Source: Candidatus Aminicenantota bacterium (lineage in GTDB: Bacteria; Acidobacteriota; Aminicenantia; Aminicenantales; UBA4085). Taken from it: a DNA stretch of 38,325 bases. The position numbers and the translations under genes are program-made. The first letter of the stretch is position 1, and every line of letters starts with the position of its first letter. Positions 1-8,115 of this stretch are shown here, piece after piece. The notes below the pieces were generated by a model. The model was not told the DNA's origin. It saw only the letters and a program-made list of their open reading frames with translations, and searched no databases. Location: contig JAPKZG010000095.1 in NCBI GenBank assembly GCA_026393895.1, positions 1 to 38,325 on the forward strand, read 5' to 3'.

Positions 1-362
1 CGTGCCGCGACAGTTTTGCGGCGATGGGCCTGGTCCTGGAAGCCCTGGCGGCGGGCCGCAAACCGGTTTCCGCCCTGGTCCGGGCCCTCCCCCGCTACGT
101 CCTGCTCAAGGACCGGATCGAGGGATCGGCGGAACGGGCCCATCGTTTGATCAACATCCTCAAAAAACGTTATGAAAACACCGGGGTCGTCAATCTGCTC
201 GACGGGCTGAAAGTGGATTTCCCGGACCATTGGATCCATGTCCGTCCTTCGAACACCGAACCGATCATCCGGGTGCTGGCCGAGGCAAAAACGGAGGCCC
301 AGGCCCGCCGGGCTCTGGAGTCCCTCCGGAACGAAATCGCCGCCGGATGGAAAAAGATCTGA
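1..362 (+). CDS. Phosphohexomutase (phosphomannomutase/phosphoglucosamine mutase family), C-terminal fragment
   Basis: This is the 3' end of a gene that enters from the left edge; the frame is open from base 3 and about 119 codons are visible. The key motif is RPSNTEP (around base 240), the phosphate-binding loop of domain 4 in alpha-D-phosphohexomutases (usually RPSGTEP), followed by a typical C-terminal helix. The visible start CRDSFAAMG resembles the end of domain 3 (GRD-A-GM-LILEAL). The family moves phosphate between C1 and C6 of a hexose through a phosphoserine; that serine lies outside the window. The Asn in place of Gly does not separate phosphomannomutase from phosphoglucosamine mutase. 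nagA follows closely, so an amino-sugar role is plausible but inferred. Confidence 0.85.
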   Translation, partial: CRDSFAAMGLVLEALAAGRKPVSALVRALPRYVLLKDRIEGSAERAHRLINILKKRYENTGVVNLLDGLKVDFPDHWIHVRPSNTEPIIRVLAEAKTEAQARRALESLRNEIAAGWKKI

Positions 363-394
363 ACGCGAGGAAAGCAACCGAGGAGAAGAACGCA

Positions 395-1651
395 ATGTCC
401 AAAGCCGCCGGGCCGGCGAACCGGAAAAAGACTCCGTCGATCAAACGAAGAGGGCGCCCGCCCATCCCCCATACGCTGATCCGGGCCGGCGTCGTCCTCA
501 CCCCCGAACACGAAATCCGCAAAGGCGCCGTCCTGATCCACGGGCGCCGGATCATCGCCGTCGGCCGCGACAAGGAAATCGCCGAAGCCGTTCGGCACGT
601 CCACGATCGGTCCGGCCGGTTCGAGATGGACGTCGTCGATGCTCCTAATCTCGTCGCCGTTCCCGGCTTCGTCGACATCCACCAGCACGGCGGCGGCGGC
701 GCGGATTACATGGACGGGACGGTCGCGGCAGTCCGGACGATTCTCGAAACCCACGTCCGGAGGGGGACGACCTCGATCGTGCCCACGTTGATGACGGCTT
801 CGCGCCCCGCCCTTCGGAAGGCCATCGCCGCAGTCGACGCGGCCCGACCCCGGAGAAAAAAGGGGTCTGTATCGTCCTCCGAACCCATCGGGCCGGACAT
901 CCTGGGAATCCATCTGGAGGGACCTTTCATTTCCAAGGAAAGATGCGGCGCCCAGCCCGCCTCCGCCGTCCGGCGAATCGACGAGGCCGAAATCCGGGAA
1001 TATCTCCGAATTTCACGGACCCCGGTTCGTATCGTGACGTTAGCTCCTGAACTCCGCGGTGCCCCGGCCCTGATCAAGTTCCTGGTCCGGCGCGGGATCG
1101 TCGCCGCCGCGGGCCATTCCGATGCCGGTTTCGACGAGGCGATTCACGGATTCGACGCGGGGATCACCCACGGCGCGCATCTTTTTAACGCCATGCGCGG
1201 CTTTGAACACCGCGAGCCCGGGCTGGCCGGAGCCCTGCTTCTAAACGAACACGCCTCCGTGGAAATCATCGCCGACGGCCGGCATCTCCATCCGGCGACG
1301 GTTTTTCTCGTTCTTCAAGCGAAGCCGGAGGACAAGGTCGTCCTCGTCACGGACGCCACGCGGAACGCCTGCACCGGAAAAGACCCTCTCCAAACGGCCG
1401 AGGGGCGCCTCTATGGCAGCAATTTAAGCCTTCTCCAGGCGCTCCGGAACATCATGAATTGGAGCGGGTGGTCTTTGGAGGACGTCCTTCCCCTGGCGAC
1501 GATCAACCCGGCGCGGGTTCTGGGTCTGGAGAAAAGGAAAGGAGCGATTGTCCCCGGCGCCGACGCCGATATCGTTTTGCTTGACTACAAACTCAGAGTT
1601 CGCGACGTCTGGTGCGCCGGCCGAAGGGTCAATTTCTCCAATAAGCGCTGA
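395..1651 (+). CDS. nagA: N-acetylglucosamine-6-phosphate deacetylase
   Basis: NagA hydrolyses N-acetylglucosamine-6-phosphate to glucosamine-6-phosphate and acetate in the cytoplasm, for chitin or cell-wall sugar use and recycling. The 418-aa protein is of normal length plus a basic 20-residue N-terminal tail. Amidohydrolase landmarks are in order: HxH (H96, H98) opening the barrel, HLEGP with metal ligand E175, GHSD (H241), HGAHLFNAM (H262), and VTDA with catalytic D320. The C-terminal ATINPARVLGL segment and the return to the small beta domain are also typical. The ATG at 395 is chosen because AGGAGAAG lies just upstream (381-388). The frame is open further upstream, but that extension overlaps the preceding gene and is low-complexity Arg/Gly/Pro. 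A Lys/Ser-rich loop between residues 150 and 165 looks like a small insertion. Confidence 0.93.
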   Translation: MSKAAGPANRKKTPSIKRRGRPPIPHTLIRAGVVLTPEHEIRKGAVLIHGRRIIAVGRDKEIAEAVRHVHDRSGRFEMDVVDAPNLVAVPGFVDIHQHGGGGADYMDGTVAAVRTILETHVRRGTTSIVPTLMTASRPALRKAIAAVDAARPRRKKGSVSSSEPIGPDILGIHLEGPFISKERCGAQPASAVRRIDEAEIREYLRISRTPVRIVTLAPELRGAPALIKFLVRRGIVAAAGHSDAGFDEAIHGFDAGITHGAHLFNAMRGFEHREPGLAGALLLNEHASVEIIADGRHLHPATVFLVLQAKPEDKVVLVTDATRNACTGKDPLQTAEGRLYGSNLSLLQALRNIMNWSGWSLEDVLPLATINPARVLGLEKRKGAIVPGADADIVLLDYKLRVRDVWCAGRRVNFSNKR

Positions 1652-1679
1652 TTTTACGATATATCTTTTCTGTTTTTTC

Positions 1680-1708
1680 TTGACAGTACTCGGTTGCTGG
1701 GTTAAGGT
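1680..1708 (+). promoter_or_regulatory. Candidate sigma70-type promoter for accB-accC
   Basis: A perfect TTGACA (1680-1685) sits in the AT-rich 143-bp gap between nagA and accB. Seventeen bases downstream is TAAGGT (1703-1708), a weak -10 (3/6). Transcription would begin near 1715, giving an untranslated leader of about 80 nt before accB, which has its own Shine-Dalgarno. The -35 is convincing; the -10 is not. Confidence 0.4.
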
Positions 1709-1794
1709 ATTGAAGAATTTTTCAACATAATCTCGGGAAAATTATTAACACGAAGAAAATAAACAAGATGGACCAATCTTCTCAGGAGGAGAAT

Positions 1795-2262
1795 ATGGCT
1801 CCGAAAATCGACTTCGAAGAAATCAATAAAATCATCAAGCTTCTCGAGGATAAAAATCTGGCCGAATTCGAACTGGAAATCGAAGGCTTTAAAATCAAGA
1901 TCGGCCGGAATTACCCGGCTGCTTTCAATAACCGGCCATCGTTCGCCGGCGCCGGCCCGGTCGACGCTTACCCGGCCGCCGGAACCGGTCAGGACTCCGC
2001 CGCGGAAGCCAAGGGCGAGTCCCATGCCGTTCTTTCCCCCATGGTCGGGACATTTTACCGCGCTCCCTCTCCGAGCTCCCCCCCGTTCGTCGAAATCGGC
2101 GACGTGGTCAAGAAAAAACAAACCCTGTGCATCGTCGAAGCCATGAAGCTTATGAACGAGATCGAGTCGGACGCCGACGGCGTCATCAAGGATATTTACG
2201 TCGAGAACGGCAAACCCGTCGAATTCGGACAGAAGCTGTTTTTGATCGTTCCCCAGGCGTGA
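1795..2262 (+). CDS. accB: Biotin carboxyl carrier protein of acetyl-CoA (or acyl-CoA) carboxylase
   Basis: AccB carries the biotin that AccC carboxylates, so that a carboxyltransferase can form malonyl-CoA for fatty-acid synthesis. The 155-aa protein has an N-terminal acidic helix (residues 1-45), a Pro/Ala-rich linker (45-80), and a C-terminal biotinyl domain. The biotinylation motif EAMKLMNEI is intact, with acceptor lysine K118. The ATG at 1795 is preferred over one at 1768 because AGGAGG (1784-1789) is 5 nt before it and because it matches the usual AccB N-terminus. accC follows after 6 bp, the standard accBC arrangement. No carboxyltransferase genes are in the window, so use in another biotin-dependent carboxylase remains possible. 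Confidence 0.93.
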   Translation: MAPKIDFEEINKIIKLLEDKNLAEFELEIEGFKIKIGRNYPAAFNNRPSFAGAGPVDAYPAAGTGQDSAAEAKGESHAVLSPMVGTFYRAPSPSSPPFVEIGDVVKKKQTLCIVEAMKLMNEIESDADGVIKDIYVENGKPVEFGQKLFLIVPQA

Positions 2263-2268
2263 GGCGAG

Positions 2269-3618
2269 ATGTTTTCGAAAATTTTAATCGCCAACCGCGG
2301 GGAAATCGCCCTCCGCATCATCCGCTCCGCCAAGGAGTTGGGCATCAAAACCGTAGCCGTCTATTCCGAAATCGACAAGATGTCGCTCCACACGATGCTG
2401 GCCGACGAAAAATATTGCATCGGCCCGGCCAAAGCCCAGGACAGCTACCTGAACATCCCGAACATTCTCAGCGTCGCCGAGATTACCAAGGCCGACGCGA
2501 TCCATCCGGGATACGGCTTCCTGGCGGAAAACGCCCGGTTCGCCGAGATCTGCGAGACCGAGGGGATCACCTTCATCGGCCCGCCGCCTTCGATCATCCG
2601 CCTCATGGGCGACAAAAACCGGGCCCGCCAGGAAATGATCAGGGCCAAGGTTCCGGTCGTTCCGGGCAGCGACAAGATCCTCGAAGACGTCGCCGAGGCA
2701 AAAAAAATCGCCCAAAAGATCGGCTATCCCGTCATCATCAAGGCCTCGGCCGGAGGCGGCGGCAAGGGCATGCGGATCTGCCGTAACGCGAATCACCTCG
2801 AAGAACAGTTTCCGATCGCCCAGAACGAGGCGAAAAACGCCTTCGGGGATCCGTCCCTCTACCTCGAAAAGTATATCGTTGGGGCCCACCATATCGAAAT
2901 CCAGGTCATCGGCGATAAAAAGGGCAACATCATCGTCTTCGGCGAGCGGGAATGCTCCGTCCAGCGGAAGTATCAGAAGGTCATCGAGGAAACCCCGTCT
3001 CCGTTCGTCGACGAGAAGCTTCGCAAAAAGATGATGAAGGCCGTCGAAGATGCGGCCAAATACCTCGGCTACGAAAACCTGGGAACGTTCGAATTCCTGG
3101 TCGACGAAGAGAAAAAGTTCTATTTCATGGAAACCAACACCCGGGTCCAGGTCGAGCACCCGATCACGGAAATGGTCTACGGCATCAACCTGGTCAAGGC
3201 CCAGATCCGGGCGGCCTCCGGGGAAAAAGTCAATTTCCCCTTCGAGCTCGAAATGAAAGGCCACGCCATCGAATGCCGGATCAACGCCGAGGATCCGGCC
3301 ACCTTCGCCCCTTCACCGGGAACGATCGACTTCCTGGTCCTTCCCGGAGGCGAGGGGATTCGGGTCGATTCAGGGGCCTACTGCGGCTGGAAAATTCCGC
3401 CCACGTATGATTCGCTCGTGGCCAAGATCATCGCCTACGCGCCGTCGCGATTCCTGGCCATCAAGAAAATGCAGACCGCCCTGGAAATGACGACGATCGT
3501 CGGCATCAAGACGAACATCCCCCTCCATCTTATGATCCTGGCGAATACGGATTTCATCGCCGGAACGTACGACACCCAGTTTCTGGAGAAGTTCCTGGCC
3601 CGCAAAAACGGCGACTGA
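2269..3618 (+). CDS. accC: Biotin carboxylase subunit of acetyl-CoA carboxylase
   Basis: AccC uses ATP and bicarbonate to carboxylate biotin on AccB. The 449-aa length equals the family norm. It starts with the canonical [17 protein letters not shown]. The ATP-grasp glycine-rich loop ([10 protein letters not shown], about residues 158-167), the [12 protein letters not shown] segment (about 225-236) and the catalytic block [13 protein letters not shown] (about 288-300) are intact. The C-terminal biotin-carboxylase domain is complete. It lies 6 bp behind accB and is surely cotranscribed with it. Nothing suggests pseudogenisation. The gene is followed by a 208-bp gap containing two inverted repeats rather than by a classical terminator. 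Confidence 0.97.
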   Translation: MFSKILIANRGEIALRIIRSAKELGIKTVAVYSEIDKMSLHTMLADEKYCIGPAKAQDSYLNIPNILSVAEITKADAIHPGYGFLAENARFAEICETEGITFIGPPPSIIRLMGDKNRARQEMIRAKVPVVPGSDKILEDVAEAKKIAQKIGYPVIIKASAGGGGKGMRICRNANHLEEQFPIAQNEAKNAFGDPSLYLEKYIVGAHHIEIQVIGDKKGNIIVFGERECSVQRKYQKVIEETPSPFVDEKLRKKMMKAVEDAAKYLGYENLGTFEFLVDEEKKFYFMETNTRVQVEHPITEMVYGINLVKAQIRAASGEKVNFPFELEMKGHAIECRINAEDPATFAPSPGTIDFLVLPGGEGIRVDSGAYCGWKIPPTYDSLVAKIIAYAPSRFLAIKKMQTALEMTTIVGIKTNIPLHLMILANTDFIAGTYDTQFLEKFLARKNGD

Positions 3619-3694
3619 GTTTCTCGTGTTGCGTCTCGAAAATATCTTGCACAAATAGAGATCATTTCCTAAAAGCAACACCGCCGGGGAGTTT

Positions 3695-3729
3695 GTCCTC
3701 ATTTGACGTCGGGAGTGTCAAATGAGGAC
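3695..3729. repeat. Perfect 13-bp inverted repeat (hairpin) downstream of accC
   Basis: GTCCTCATTTGAC (3695-3707) pairs perfectly with GTCAAATGAGGAC (3717-3729) around a 9-nt loop. No T-run follows on either strand, so it is not a textbook rho-independent terminator. It lies between convergent genes and may still act as a 3'-end hairpin, or be one end of a short mobile repeat. The rest of the 3619-3826 gap holds a G-rich stretch and no gene. Confidence 0.6.
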
Positions 3730-3775
3730 TGGGGTTCAGCGAAGCGCCGAAGGGGGAGCTTGACTCCTCCTTGGA

Positions 3776-3828
3776 AGTGTCCCGTCTCTTCAGAAGATAA
3801 AGGCAAGGAACTTAAAAGACGGGACACT
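3776..3828. repeat. 12-bp inverted repeat overlapping the stop codon of the LecA-like gene
   Basis: AGTGTCCCGTCT (3776-3787) pairs with AGACGGGACACT (3817-3828) across a 29-nt spacer. The right arm contains the first two bases of the TAG stop codon (3827-3829, minus strand). AGTGTCC/GGACACT also recurs at the edges of the repeat blocks near 8.3 and 20.7 kb, which suggests one repeat family. No T-run follows either arm. Confidence 0.55.
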
Positions 3829-4342
3829 AGTTCCGGCGGTAAATGAGGACGGAGAACGCCCCGTCGTTGTCCCCGGTCACATTCTCGTTGGGGCCGAGGA
3901 GCAGCCGGCCGTCGGCCGGCATCCTGACCCGGCCGGCCTTCCCGATATAAAACACCGTGCCGAATTCCCGGACCGTTTTTTCCTTTGTCTCCGGGTCCTC
4001 GACGGTCGCGACATCCTGGAGGACCTTGCCAACGAGGCAGCCGAGGTTGCTCTCCGGAAGCGGTTGCTGCATGGTCCGGATCTTGATGCCTTCGGGGTCG
4101 CAATAAGCCTCGGGATTTCCGGTTTGAAGGCAGATCGTGCCGGTCGCCTCGAACCAGAACTCCTGATCCACAAGAACGTCGAAGCCGGCGTCCGTCCATC
4201 CGGACGCGCCGGAGACGCCGACCGTTTTCACCAGGGCATAGCCATCCGGCCGGTCGGAGCCGGGATTTTCCCTCCCGGGCCCGGGCGGGAGCCCGCTGAA
4301 AAAGCGGACCAGAACCAGGACGAGAGCGAACGCGCGGATCAT
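3827..4342 (-). CDS. Small secreted protein resembling the LecA/PA-IL galactose-binding lectin fold
   Basis: The 171-aa product has an N-terminal signal-like segment (MIRAFALVLVLVRFF) and one domain from about residue 35 to the end. Its order of motifs (SGWTDAGFDV, FEATGTICL, NPEAYCDPEG, LGCLVGKV, FYIGKAGRVRMPADGRLLLGPNEN, DNDGAFSVLIY) matches the pattern of PA-IL/LecA-like domains, in which the Asn/Asp-rich loop before the last strand binds Ca2+ and galactose. The ATG at 4342 overlaps the stop of the upstream monophosphatase gene (ATGA), so translation is probably coupled; the frame extends further upstream only within that gene. The sugar-binding role is inferred from the fold. It may act in the periplasm or at the cell surface. 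The stop codon lies in an inverted repeat. Confidence 0.65.
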   Translation of the reverse strand: MIRAFALVLVLVRFFSGLPPGPGRENPGSDRPDGYALVKTVGVSGASGWTDAGFDVLVDQEFWFEATGTICLQTGNPEAYCDPEGIKIRTMQQPLPESNLGCLVGKVLQDVATVEDPETKEKTVREFGTVFYIGKAGRVRMPADGRLLLGPNENVTGDNDGAFSVLIYRRN

Positions 4343-5118
4343 TTTTCCCGAAGTAGGCCGAGCATGGCCTGATGGATGAGACCGTTGCTGGCGCAGAGTT
4401 CGGGGACGTAGATGTCCGCCGGGCGGCCATGAAAATCCGTGAGCCGGCCGCCGGCCTCGGCGAGCACGACCGCCCCGGCGGCCGTGTCCCAAGGGTTGAG
4501 CTTCAATTCCCAAAAACCTTCGAACCGCCCGCAGGCGACATAACAGAGATCGATCGCCGCTGAACCGCACCGCCGGACGGCCTGAGCGGCCAGGAGGAAG
4601 CGGTCATGGGCGTCCATGTTGGTCCGCGATTCGCGGATGTCGTAGGGGAATCCGGTCGCCACCAAACTCCGACCGATGTCTCCGACGGAAGACACCCGGA
4701 TGGGGTCCCCGTTGAGGAACGCCCCGCCGCCGGCTTCCGCGGAAAACAGTTCCCCGTTCATCGGGTTGAAAACGACCCCGGCGACGAGAACCCCCCGGTG
4801 CTCCAGACCGATGGAAACGCAGAACCAGGGAAACCGGTGGGCAAAATTCGTCGTGCCGTCAAGCGGATCAATGATCCAGCGGAATTCGGCTCCGGTAATG
4901 TTCCGGAGCCCCTCTTCGGCCAGGAAGTCATGGCCGGGAAAAAGCGCCGCCATCCGGTCGTGGATCAGGGCTTGGGACGCGGTGTCGGTTTCAGTGACGA
5001 GATCGATCTCGCCCTTGAAGGAAACGGCGCCCCGGCGATGGTAGTCTCGCTCGAGGATGTCTCCCGCTTCGCGGGCGACGTCCCGGGCGGCCTCCAGATA
5101 ACGCGCATACTCGGCCAT
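4339..5118 (-). CDS. Inositol monophosphatase family phosphatase
   Basis: This 259-aa cytoplasmic, Mg2+-dependent sugar-phosphate phosphatase shows the full family signature: E68-E69 (LAEEG), the metal-binding DPLDGTTNF (D84, D87) and the second signature NPWDTAAGAVVLAEAGG (D211). Members dephosphorylate inositol-1-phosphate, histidinol phosphate, fructose-1,6-bisphosphate or PAP, and sequence alone does not separate these. It is the first gene of a two-gene minus-strand unit. Its promoter leaves only 8 nt before the ATG, so its mRNA is probably leaderless, which fits the absence of a Shine-Dalgarno. Its stop overlaps the start of the LecA-like gene. No inositol-metabolism neighbour clarifies the substrate. 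Confidence 0.93.
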   Translation of the reverse strand: MAEYARYLEAARDVAREAGDILERDYHRRGAVSFKGEIDLVTETDTASQALIHDRMAALFPGHDFLAEEGLRNITGAEFRWIIDPLDGTTNFAHRFPWFCVSIGLEHRGVLVAGVVFNPMNGELFSAEAGGGAFLNGDPIRVSSVGDIGRSLVATGFPYDIRESRTNMDAHDRFLLAAQAVRRCGSAAIDLCYVACGRFEGFWELKLNPWDTAAGAVVLAEAGGRLTDFHGRPADIYVPELCASNGLIHQAMLGLLREK

Positions 5119-5126
5119 GCCCGGGT

Positions 5127-5155
5127 ATCATAAAGCATGCCGGACGGTGATTCAA
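5127..5155 (-). promoter_or_regulatory. Promoter for the monophosphatase gene, predicting a leaderless mRNA
   Basis: Read on the minus strand, TTGAAT (5155-5150), a 17-nt spacer and TATGAT (5132-5127, 5/6) are followed after 8 nt by the ATG at 5118. With a start site 6-8 nt after the -10, the transcript would begin at or within a base or two of the ATG. No Shine-Dalgarno is present. Confidence 0.6.
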
Positions 5156-5168
5156 TATGATAAACTTT

Positions 5169-5197
5169 TTGGCCTTTCCCCCGTAATAGATTATGAT
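5169..5197 (+). promoter_or_regulatory. Promoter for the adaptor-ATPase-Yip1 operon
   Basis: TTGGCC (5169-5174), a 17-nt spacer and TATGAT (5192-5197, 5/6) precede the adaptor ATG at 5222 by 24 nt. A weak GAGG lies before the ATG. The promoter is divergent from that of the monophosphatase gene, within a 104-bp shared region. Confidence 0.5.
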
Positions 5198-5221
5198 TCT
5201 CATCCGGACGAGGCGTTTATC

Positions 5222-6454
5222 ATGAAAAAGAAGACAAAAAGGATTCTGATCATCGCCGGGACGGCCCTCATCGGCGTCGTCATTCTCCTCAACCTGTCGA
5301 GCCAAAGGGAAAAATCGATCAAGGCGACGGTCGAAAAAGTCGGCCGCAAGAACCTGACGTCCATCATCTCCGCCTCCGGCGAGATCAAACCGAAAAAAAA
5401 CATCAACTTGTCGGCCCAGATTCCGGGCCGGATCATTAAAATCGGCGTCCAGGAAGGCCAGGAAGTCAAACACGGCGATTTTCTTCTCGGCCTCGACCCC
5501 TCCCAATACGAAGCCAACGCCGACCACGACCGGGCCTTTATTCAAAGCTCCCAGGCGGAACGGATCAAAGTCGAGGCCACGCTGGCCAAAAACAAAAGCT
5601 ACTATGAACGGCAGCAGAACCTCTATGACAACCAGTTGATCTCCCAGGAACAACTGGAACAGGCCAAGGTCCAATGGGACATTTCCGAAGCGTCGTTGAA
5701 AGCCATCGACTTCCAGATCGACCAGGCGCGGGCTTCCCTGAAGAGCTCTCTGGATAATCTCTCCAAGACGGTTTTCTCCGCGCCGATTGACGGCATCATC
5801 ACGAGCCTCCGGGTCGAGGAAGGCGAAGTCGCCATCATCGGGACGATGAACAATCCCGGGACCGTGCTCATGACCATCGCCGACCTTTCGGTGATGGAAG
5901 TCGAGGTGGAAGTCGACGAAACCGACGTTGTCGGCGTCGTTCTGGGCCAGACTGCCGACGTCAAGGTCGACGCCTTTCCCAACCAGGTCTTCAAGGGCCA
6001 GGTGACCGAAATCGGGTCCTCCGCCCTGCAGAAATCCACCGTGACCTCGACCACCCAGGAATCCAAGGATTTCAAAGTGGTCGTAACCCTGGCTAACCCC
6101 TCCCCCGGGCTAAAACCCGGCTTGTCCGCAAGCGCCGACATCATCACGGCCCAGAAAGACAACGTCCCGGCCATCCCGATTTCGGCCCTGGTCGTCCGGG
6201 ACAAGGTCGCCGCGGCGGGCGAGCCCGCTTCGAAATCCAACGAAAAGACGGAGGAGGGCGTGTTCCTGGTCGAGAATGAGCGGGCCAAATTCGTCCCCGT
6301 TCAAAAAGGCATCATGGGAGAATTGTCGATCGAAATTGCGGCCGGGCTGACCGAGGGACAGACAATCGTCACGGGGCCTTACGACACTCTCCGGGTCCTC
6401 AAGGACGGGGATTTGATCAAACCGGAAGTTAAGAAGGACGAAGTCAAGAAATGA
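5222..6454 (+). CDS. MacA/HlyD-type periplasmic adaptor (membrane fusion protein)
   Basis: The 410-aa protein has one N-terminal membrane anchor (residues 8-24), then lipoyl-like half-motifs (SAQIPGRIIKIGVQEGQEVKHGDFLLGLD, about 64-92, and FSAPIDGIITSLRVEEGEV, about 184-202). Between them is a long Gln/Glu/Lys-rich alpha-hairpin (about 95-180); beta-barrel and membrane-proximal domains follow. That order is typical of adaptors that link an inner-membrane transporter to an outer-membrane channel, and implies a diderm cell. The ATG at 5222 is chosen because the hydrophobic anchor begins immediately; the upstream open frame runs through the promoter. The stop overlaps the ATPase start (ATGA). 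The expected MacB/FtsX-like permease is not in this operon. Confidence 0.9.
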   Translation: MKKKTKRILIIAGTALIGVVILLNLSSQREKSIKATVEKVGRKNLTSIISASGEIKPKKNINLSAQIPGRIIKIGVQEGQEVKHGDFLLGLDPSQYEANADHDRAFIQSSQAERIKVEATLAKNKSYYERQQNLYDNQLISQEQLEQAKVQWDISEASLKAIDFQIDQARASLKSSLDNLSKTVFSAPIDGIITSLRVEEGEVAIIGTMNNPGTVLMTIADLSVMEVEVEVDETDVVGVVLGQTADVKVDAFPNQVFKGQVTEIGSSALQKSTVTSTTQESKDFKVVVTLANPSPGLKPGLSASADIITAQKDNVPAIPISALVVRDKVAAAGEPASKSNEKTEEGVFLVENERAKFVPVQKGIMGELSIEIAAGLTEGQTIVTGPYDTLRVLKDGDLIKPEVKKDEVKK

Positions 6455-7152
6455 GCGTGCCTCCCGCGATCGTCATCAAGGTCGAGAACCTCTGCAAGAT
6501 CTACGATTTGGGGAAGACCCAGGTCAAGGCCCTCTGCGGGGTGTCCTTTGAAGTCAGGAAAGGGGAGATTCTGGGCATTATGGGCCCCTCCGGCTCCGGG
6601 AAATCGACCTTGATGAACCTGATCGGGTGTCTCGATACGCCCACGAGCGGCACGTACACCCTGAATGGACAACTCGCTTCCTCGATGACCGAAAACGACC
6701 TGGCCCGTATCCGGAACCGTGAAATCGGGTTCGTCTTTCAGGTGTTCAACCTTTTGCCGCGGGCCACGGCCTTCCGCAACGTCGAATTGCCGCTGATCTA
6801 TAAGGGGACGAAAAAGAAGGAACGGGAGACGAAAGTCCGGGCCGCTCTGGCCGAAGTCGACATGCTTGACCGCATGGACCACCACCCGCCCGAACTGTCG
6901 GGCGGAGAACGCCAGCGGATCGCGATCGCCCGGGCCCTCGTCAACGATCCGGCCCTGCTCCTGGCCGACGAGCCGACCGGCAACCTCGATTCCAAGACCG
7001 GCCAGGAAATCCTGAAGATTTTTCACAAGCTTCATACCGAAGGCCACACGATCATCCTCGTCACCCACGACCGGAATGTGGCCGAACAGGCCGACCGGAT
7101 CATCTATCTCCGCGACGGCGGACTCGAACGCGAAGAACGGAAAGGAGCCTGA
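6451..7152 (+). CDS. ABC transporter ATP-binding protein, LolD/MacB type
   Basis: This 233-aa nucleotide-binding subunit is complete: Walker A GPSGSGKS (45-52), Q-loop Q97, signature LSGGE (149-153), Walker B LLLADE (169-174), the family-typical PTGNLDS after it, and switch H206 (VTHD). The sequence belongs to the LolD/MacB/FtsE branch, which powers lipoprotein release or MacAB-type export through FtsX-fold permeases. It is translationally coupled to the adaptor upstream (4-bp overlap) and the Yip1 gene follows after 1 bp. No permease with the FtsX/MacB fold is encoded in the operon, so the partner must be elsewhere, or the Yip1 protein may be involved. Confidence 0.95.
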   Translation: MSVPPAIVIKVENLCKIYDLGKTQVKALCGVSFEVRKGEILGIMGPSGSGKSTLMNLIGCLDTPTSGTYTLNGQLASSMTENDLARIRNREIGFVFQVFNLLPRATAFRNVELPLIYKGTKKKERETKVRAALAEVDMLDRMDHHPPELSGGERQRIAIARALVNDPALLLADEPTGNLDSKTGQEILKIFHKLHTEGHTIILVTHDRNVAEQADRIIYLRDGGLEREERKGA

Positions 7153-7153
7153 C

Positions 7154-7864
7154 ATGACCTTCCCGCAACGGATCCAGGGCGTTTTTTTCGAACCCGCCCC
7201 GACGATGGCCGACGTGGCCCAAAAACCGAAGCCGATCGCGGCGATCCTGATTCTCATCCTCCTTCTGACGGCCGTTTTTTCCTACGTCACGGCGCCGTAT
7301 GGCGTGAAAGACTACGTCGCGGGCATGAAGGACAACGTCAAGATCCAGGAGCGCCTGGGCAAGGAACGATTCGACGAAATGCTTGCCAAGATGGAAAATC
7401 CGAAGCCCGCGACGCTTGTCTTCCGATCGATCGTCGTCACGCCGGTCTTTACCGCGATCATCCTCGGGATCCAGGCCCTGTTTCTTCTGATCCTGGGACG
7501 GATATTCTCGTCGGAAGGATCCTTCGTTCCGGTCCTTTCCGTTTTTCTCCACGCCAAGCTGATTGACGGGCTGCTCGGCAATCTCGTCCGGGCGGTTCTG
7601 ATCCTCGTCCGAAAATCGGTGATCCAAACGACGACCAGCCTGGCCCTGCTTGCCCCGAAAGCGGAATTCACCTCCACGCCCTATATCCTCCTCAGCCAGG
7701 TCGATTTTTTTCAGCTGTGGATGTTCGGCGTGCTGGGTTACGGGCTCGCCGCGGTTTTGAAAATCCCGGTGAAAAAAGGGATGATTCTGTCCTACGCCTT
7801 TTGGGCGGTGAAGGCCGCGGTGAATATCGCCATCGGCTTTCTCGGCAAATCGTTCTTGGGTTGA
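7154..7864 (+). CDS. Yip1-domain family integral membrane protein
   Basis: The 236-aa protein has five hydrophobic segments: about residues 21-37 (AAILILILLLTAVFSYV), 92-112, 119-145, 185-201 and 210-232. The short N-terminus FxxRIQGVFFEPAPTMADVAQKPKP is the characteristic lead-in of bacterial Yip1-family proteins (the 'F..P..t...l...P' pattern before TM1). Function in bacteria is unknown. The ATG at 7154 follows the ATPase stop by one base, and the upstream frame lies within the ATPase gene. Placement as the third gene of an adaptor-ATPase operon suggests an accessory or structural role in the exporter, which is inference. No terminator follows; the repeat block begins about 60 bp downstream. 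Confidence 0.75.
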   Translation: MTFPQRIQGVFFEPAPTMADVAQKPKPIAAILILILLLTAVFSYVTAPYGVKDYVAGMKDNVKIQERLGKERFDEMLAKMENPKPATLVFRSIVVTPVFTAIILGIQALFLLILGRIFSSEGSFVPVLSVFLHAKLIDGLLGNLVRAVLILVRKSVIQTTTSLALLAPKAEFTSTPYILLSQVDFFQLWMFGVLGYGLAAVLKIPVKKGMILSYAFWAVKAAVNIAIGFLGKSFLG

Positions 7865-8115
7865 TTCCGTCCGGCCTTTCTTCCGGAAGAAGCGACTCCC
7901 CGCCGCCGGCGGTTGTCCCATTGCCGAAAACTCAATTCAATAGCAAACGACGCGGGCTAATCACAATGCCGTCGGCCTTCCCTCGCACCGAAGCGGTGGG
8001 GAGGACTGCAAAGCCTGCAAAGCCAGGAGAGAAGCCCTGAAAAGGAATGCCTTGCGAGAATCAAAATGCCCTGATACCCAAAGGGTATGTAGGGCGAGCA
8101 AAGCCTCGTGCCCAA

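Noticed and set aside
230-394. A 55-codon N-terminal extension of nagA
   Set aside because: It overlaps the upstream mutase gene, is Pro/Gly/Arg-rich and has no Shine-Dalgarno; the ATG at 395 has one.
3619-3826. A rho-independent terminator after accC
   Set aside because: The two inverted repeats lack T-runs, so they are reported as repeats only.
4343-4570. An extension of the LecA-like gene upstream to 4570
   Set aside because: It lies out of frame inside the monophosphatase gene and would bury the signal peptide.
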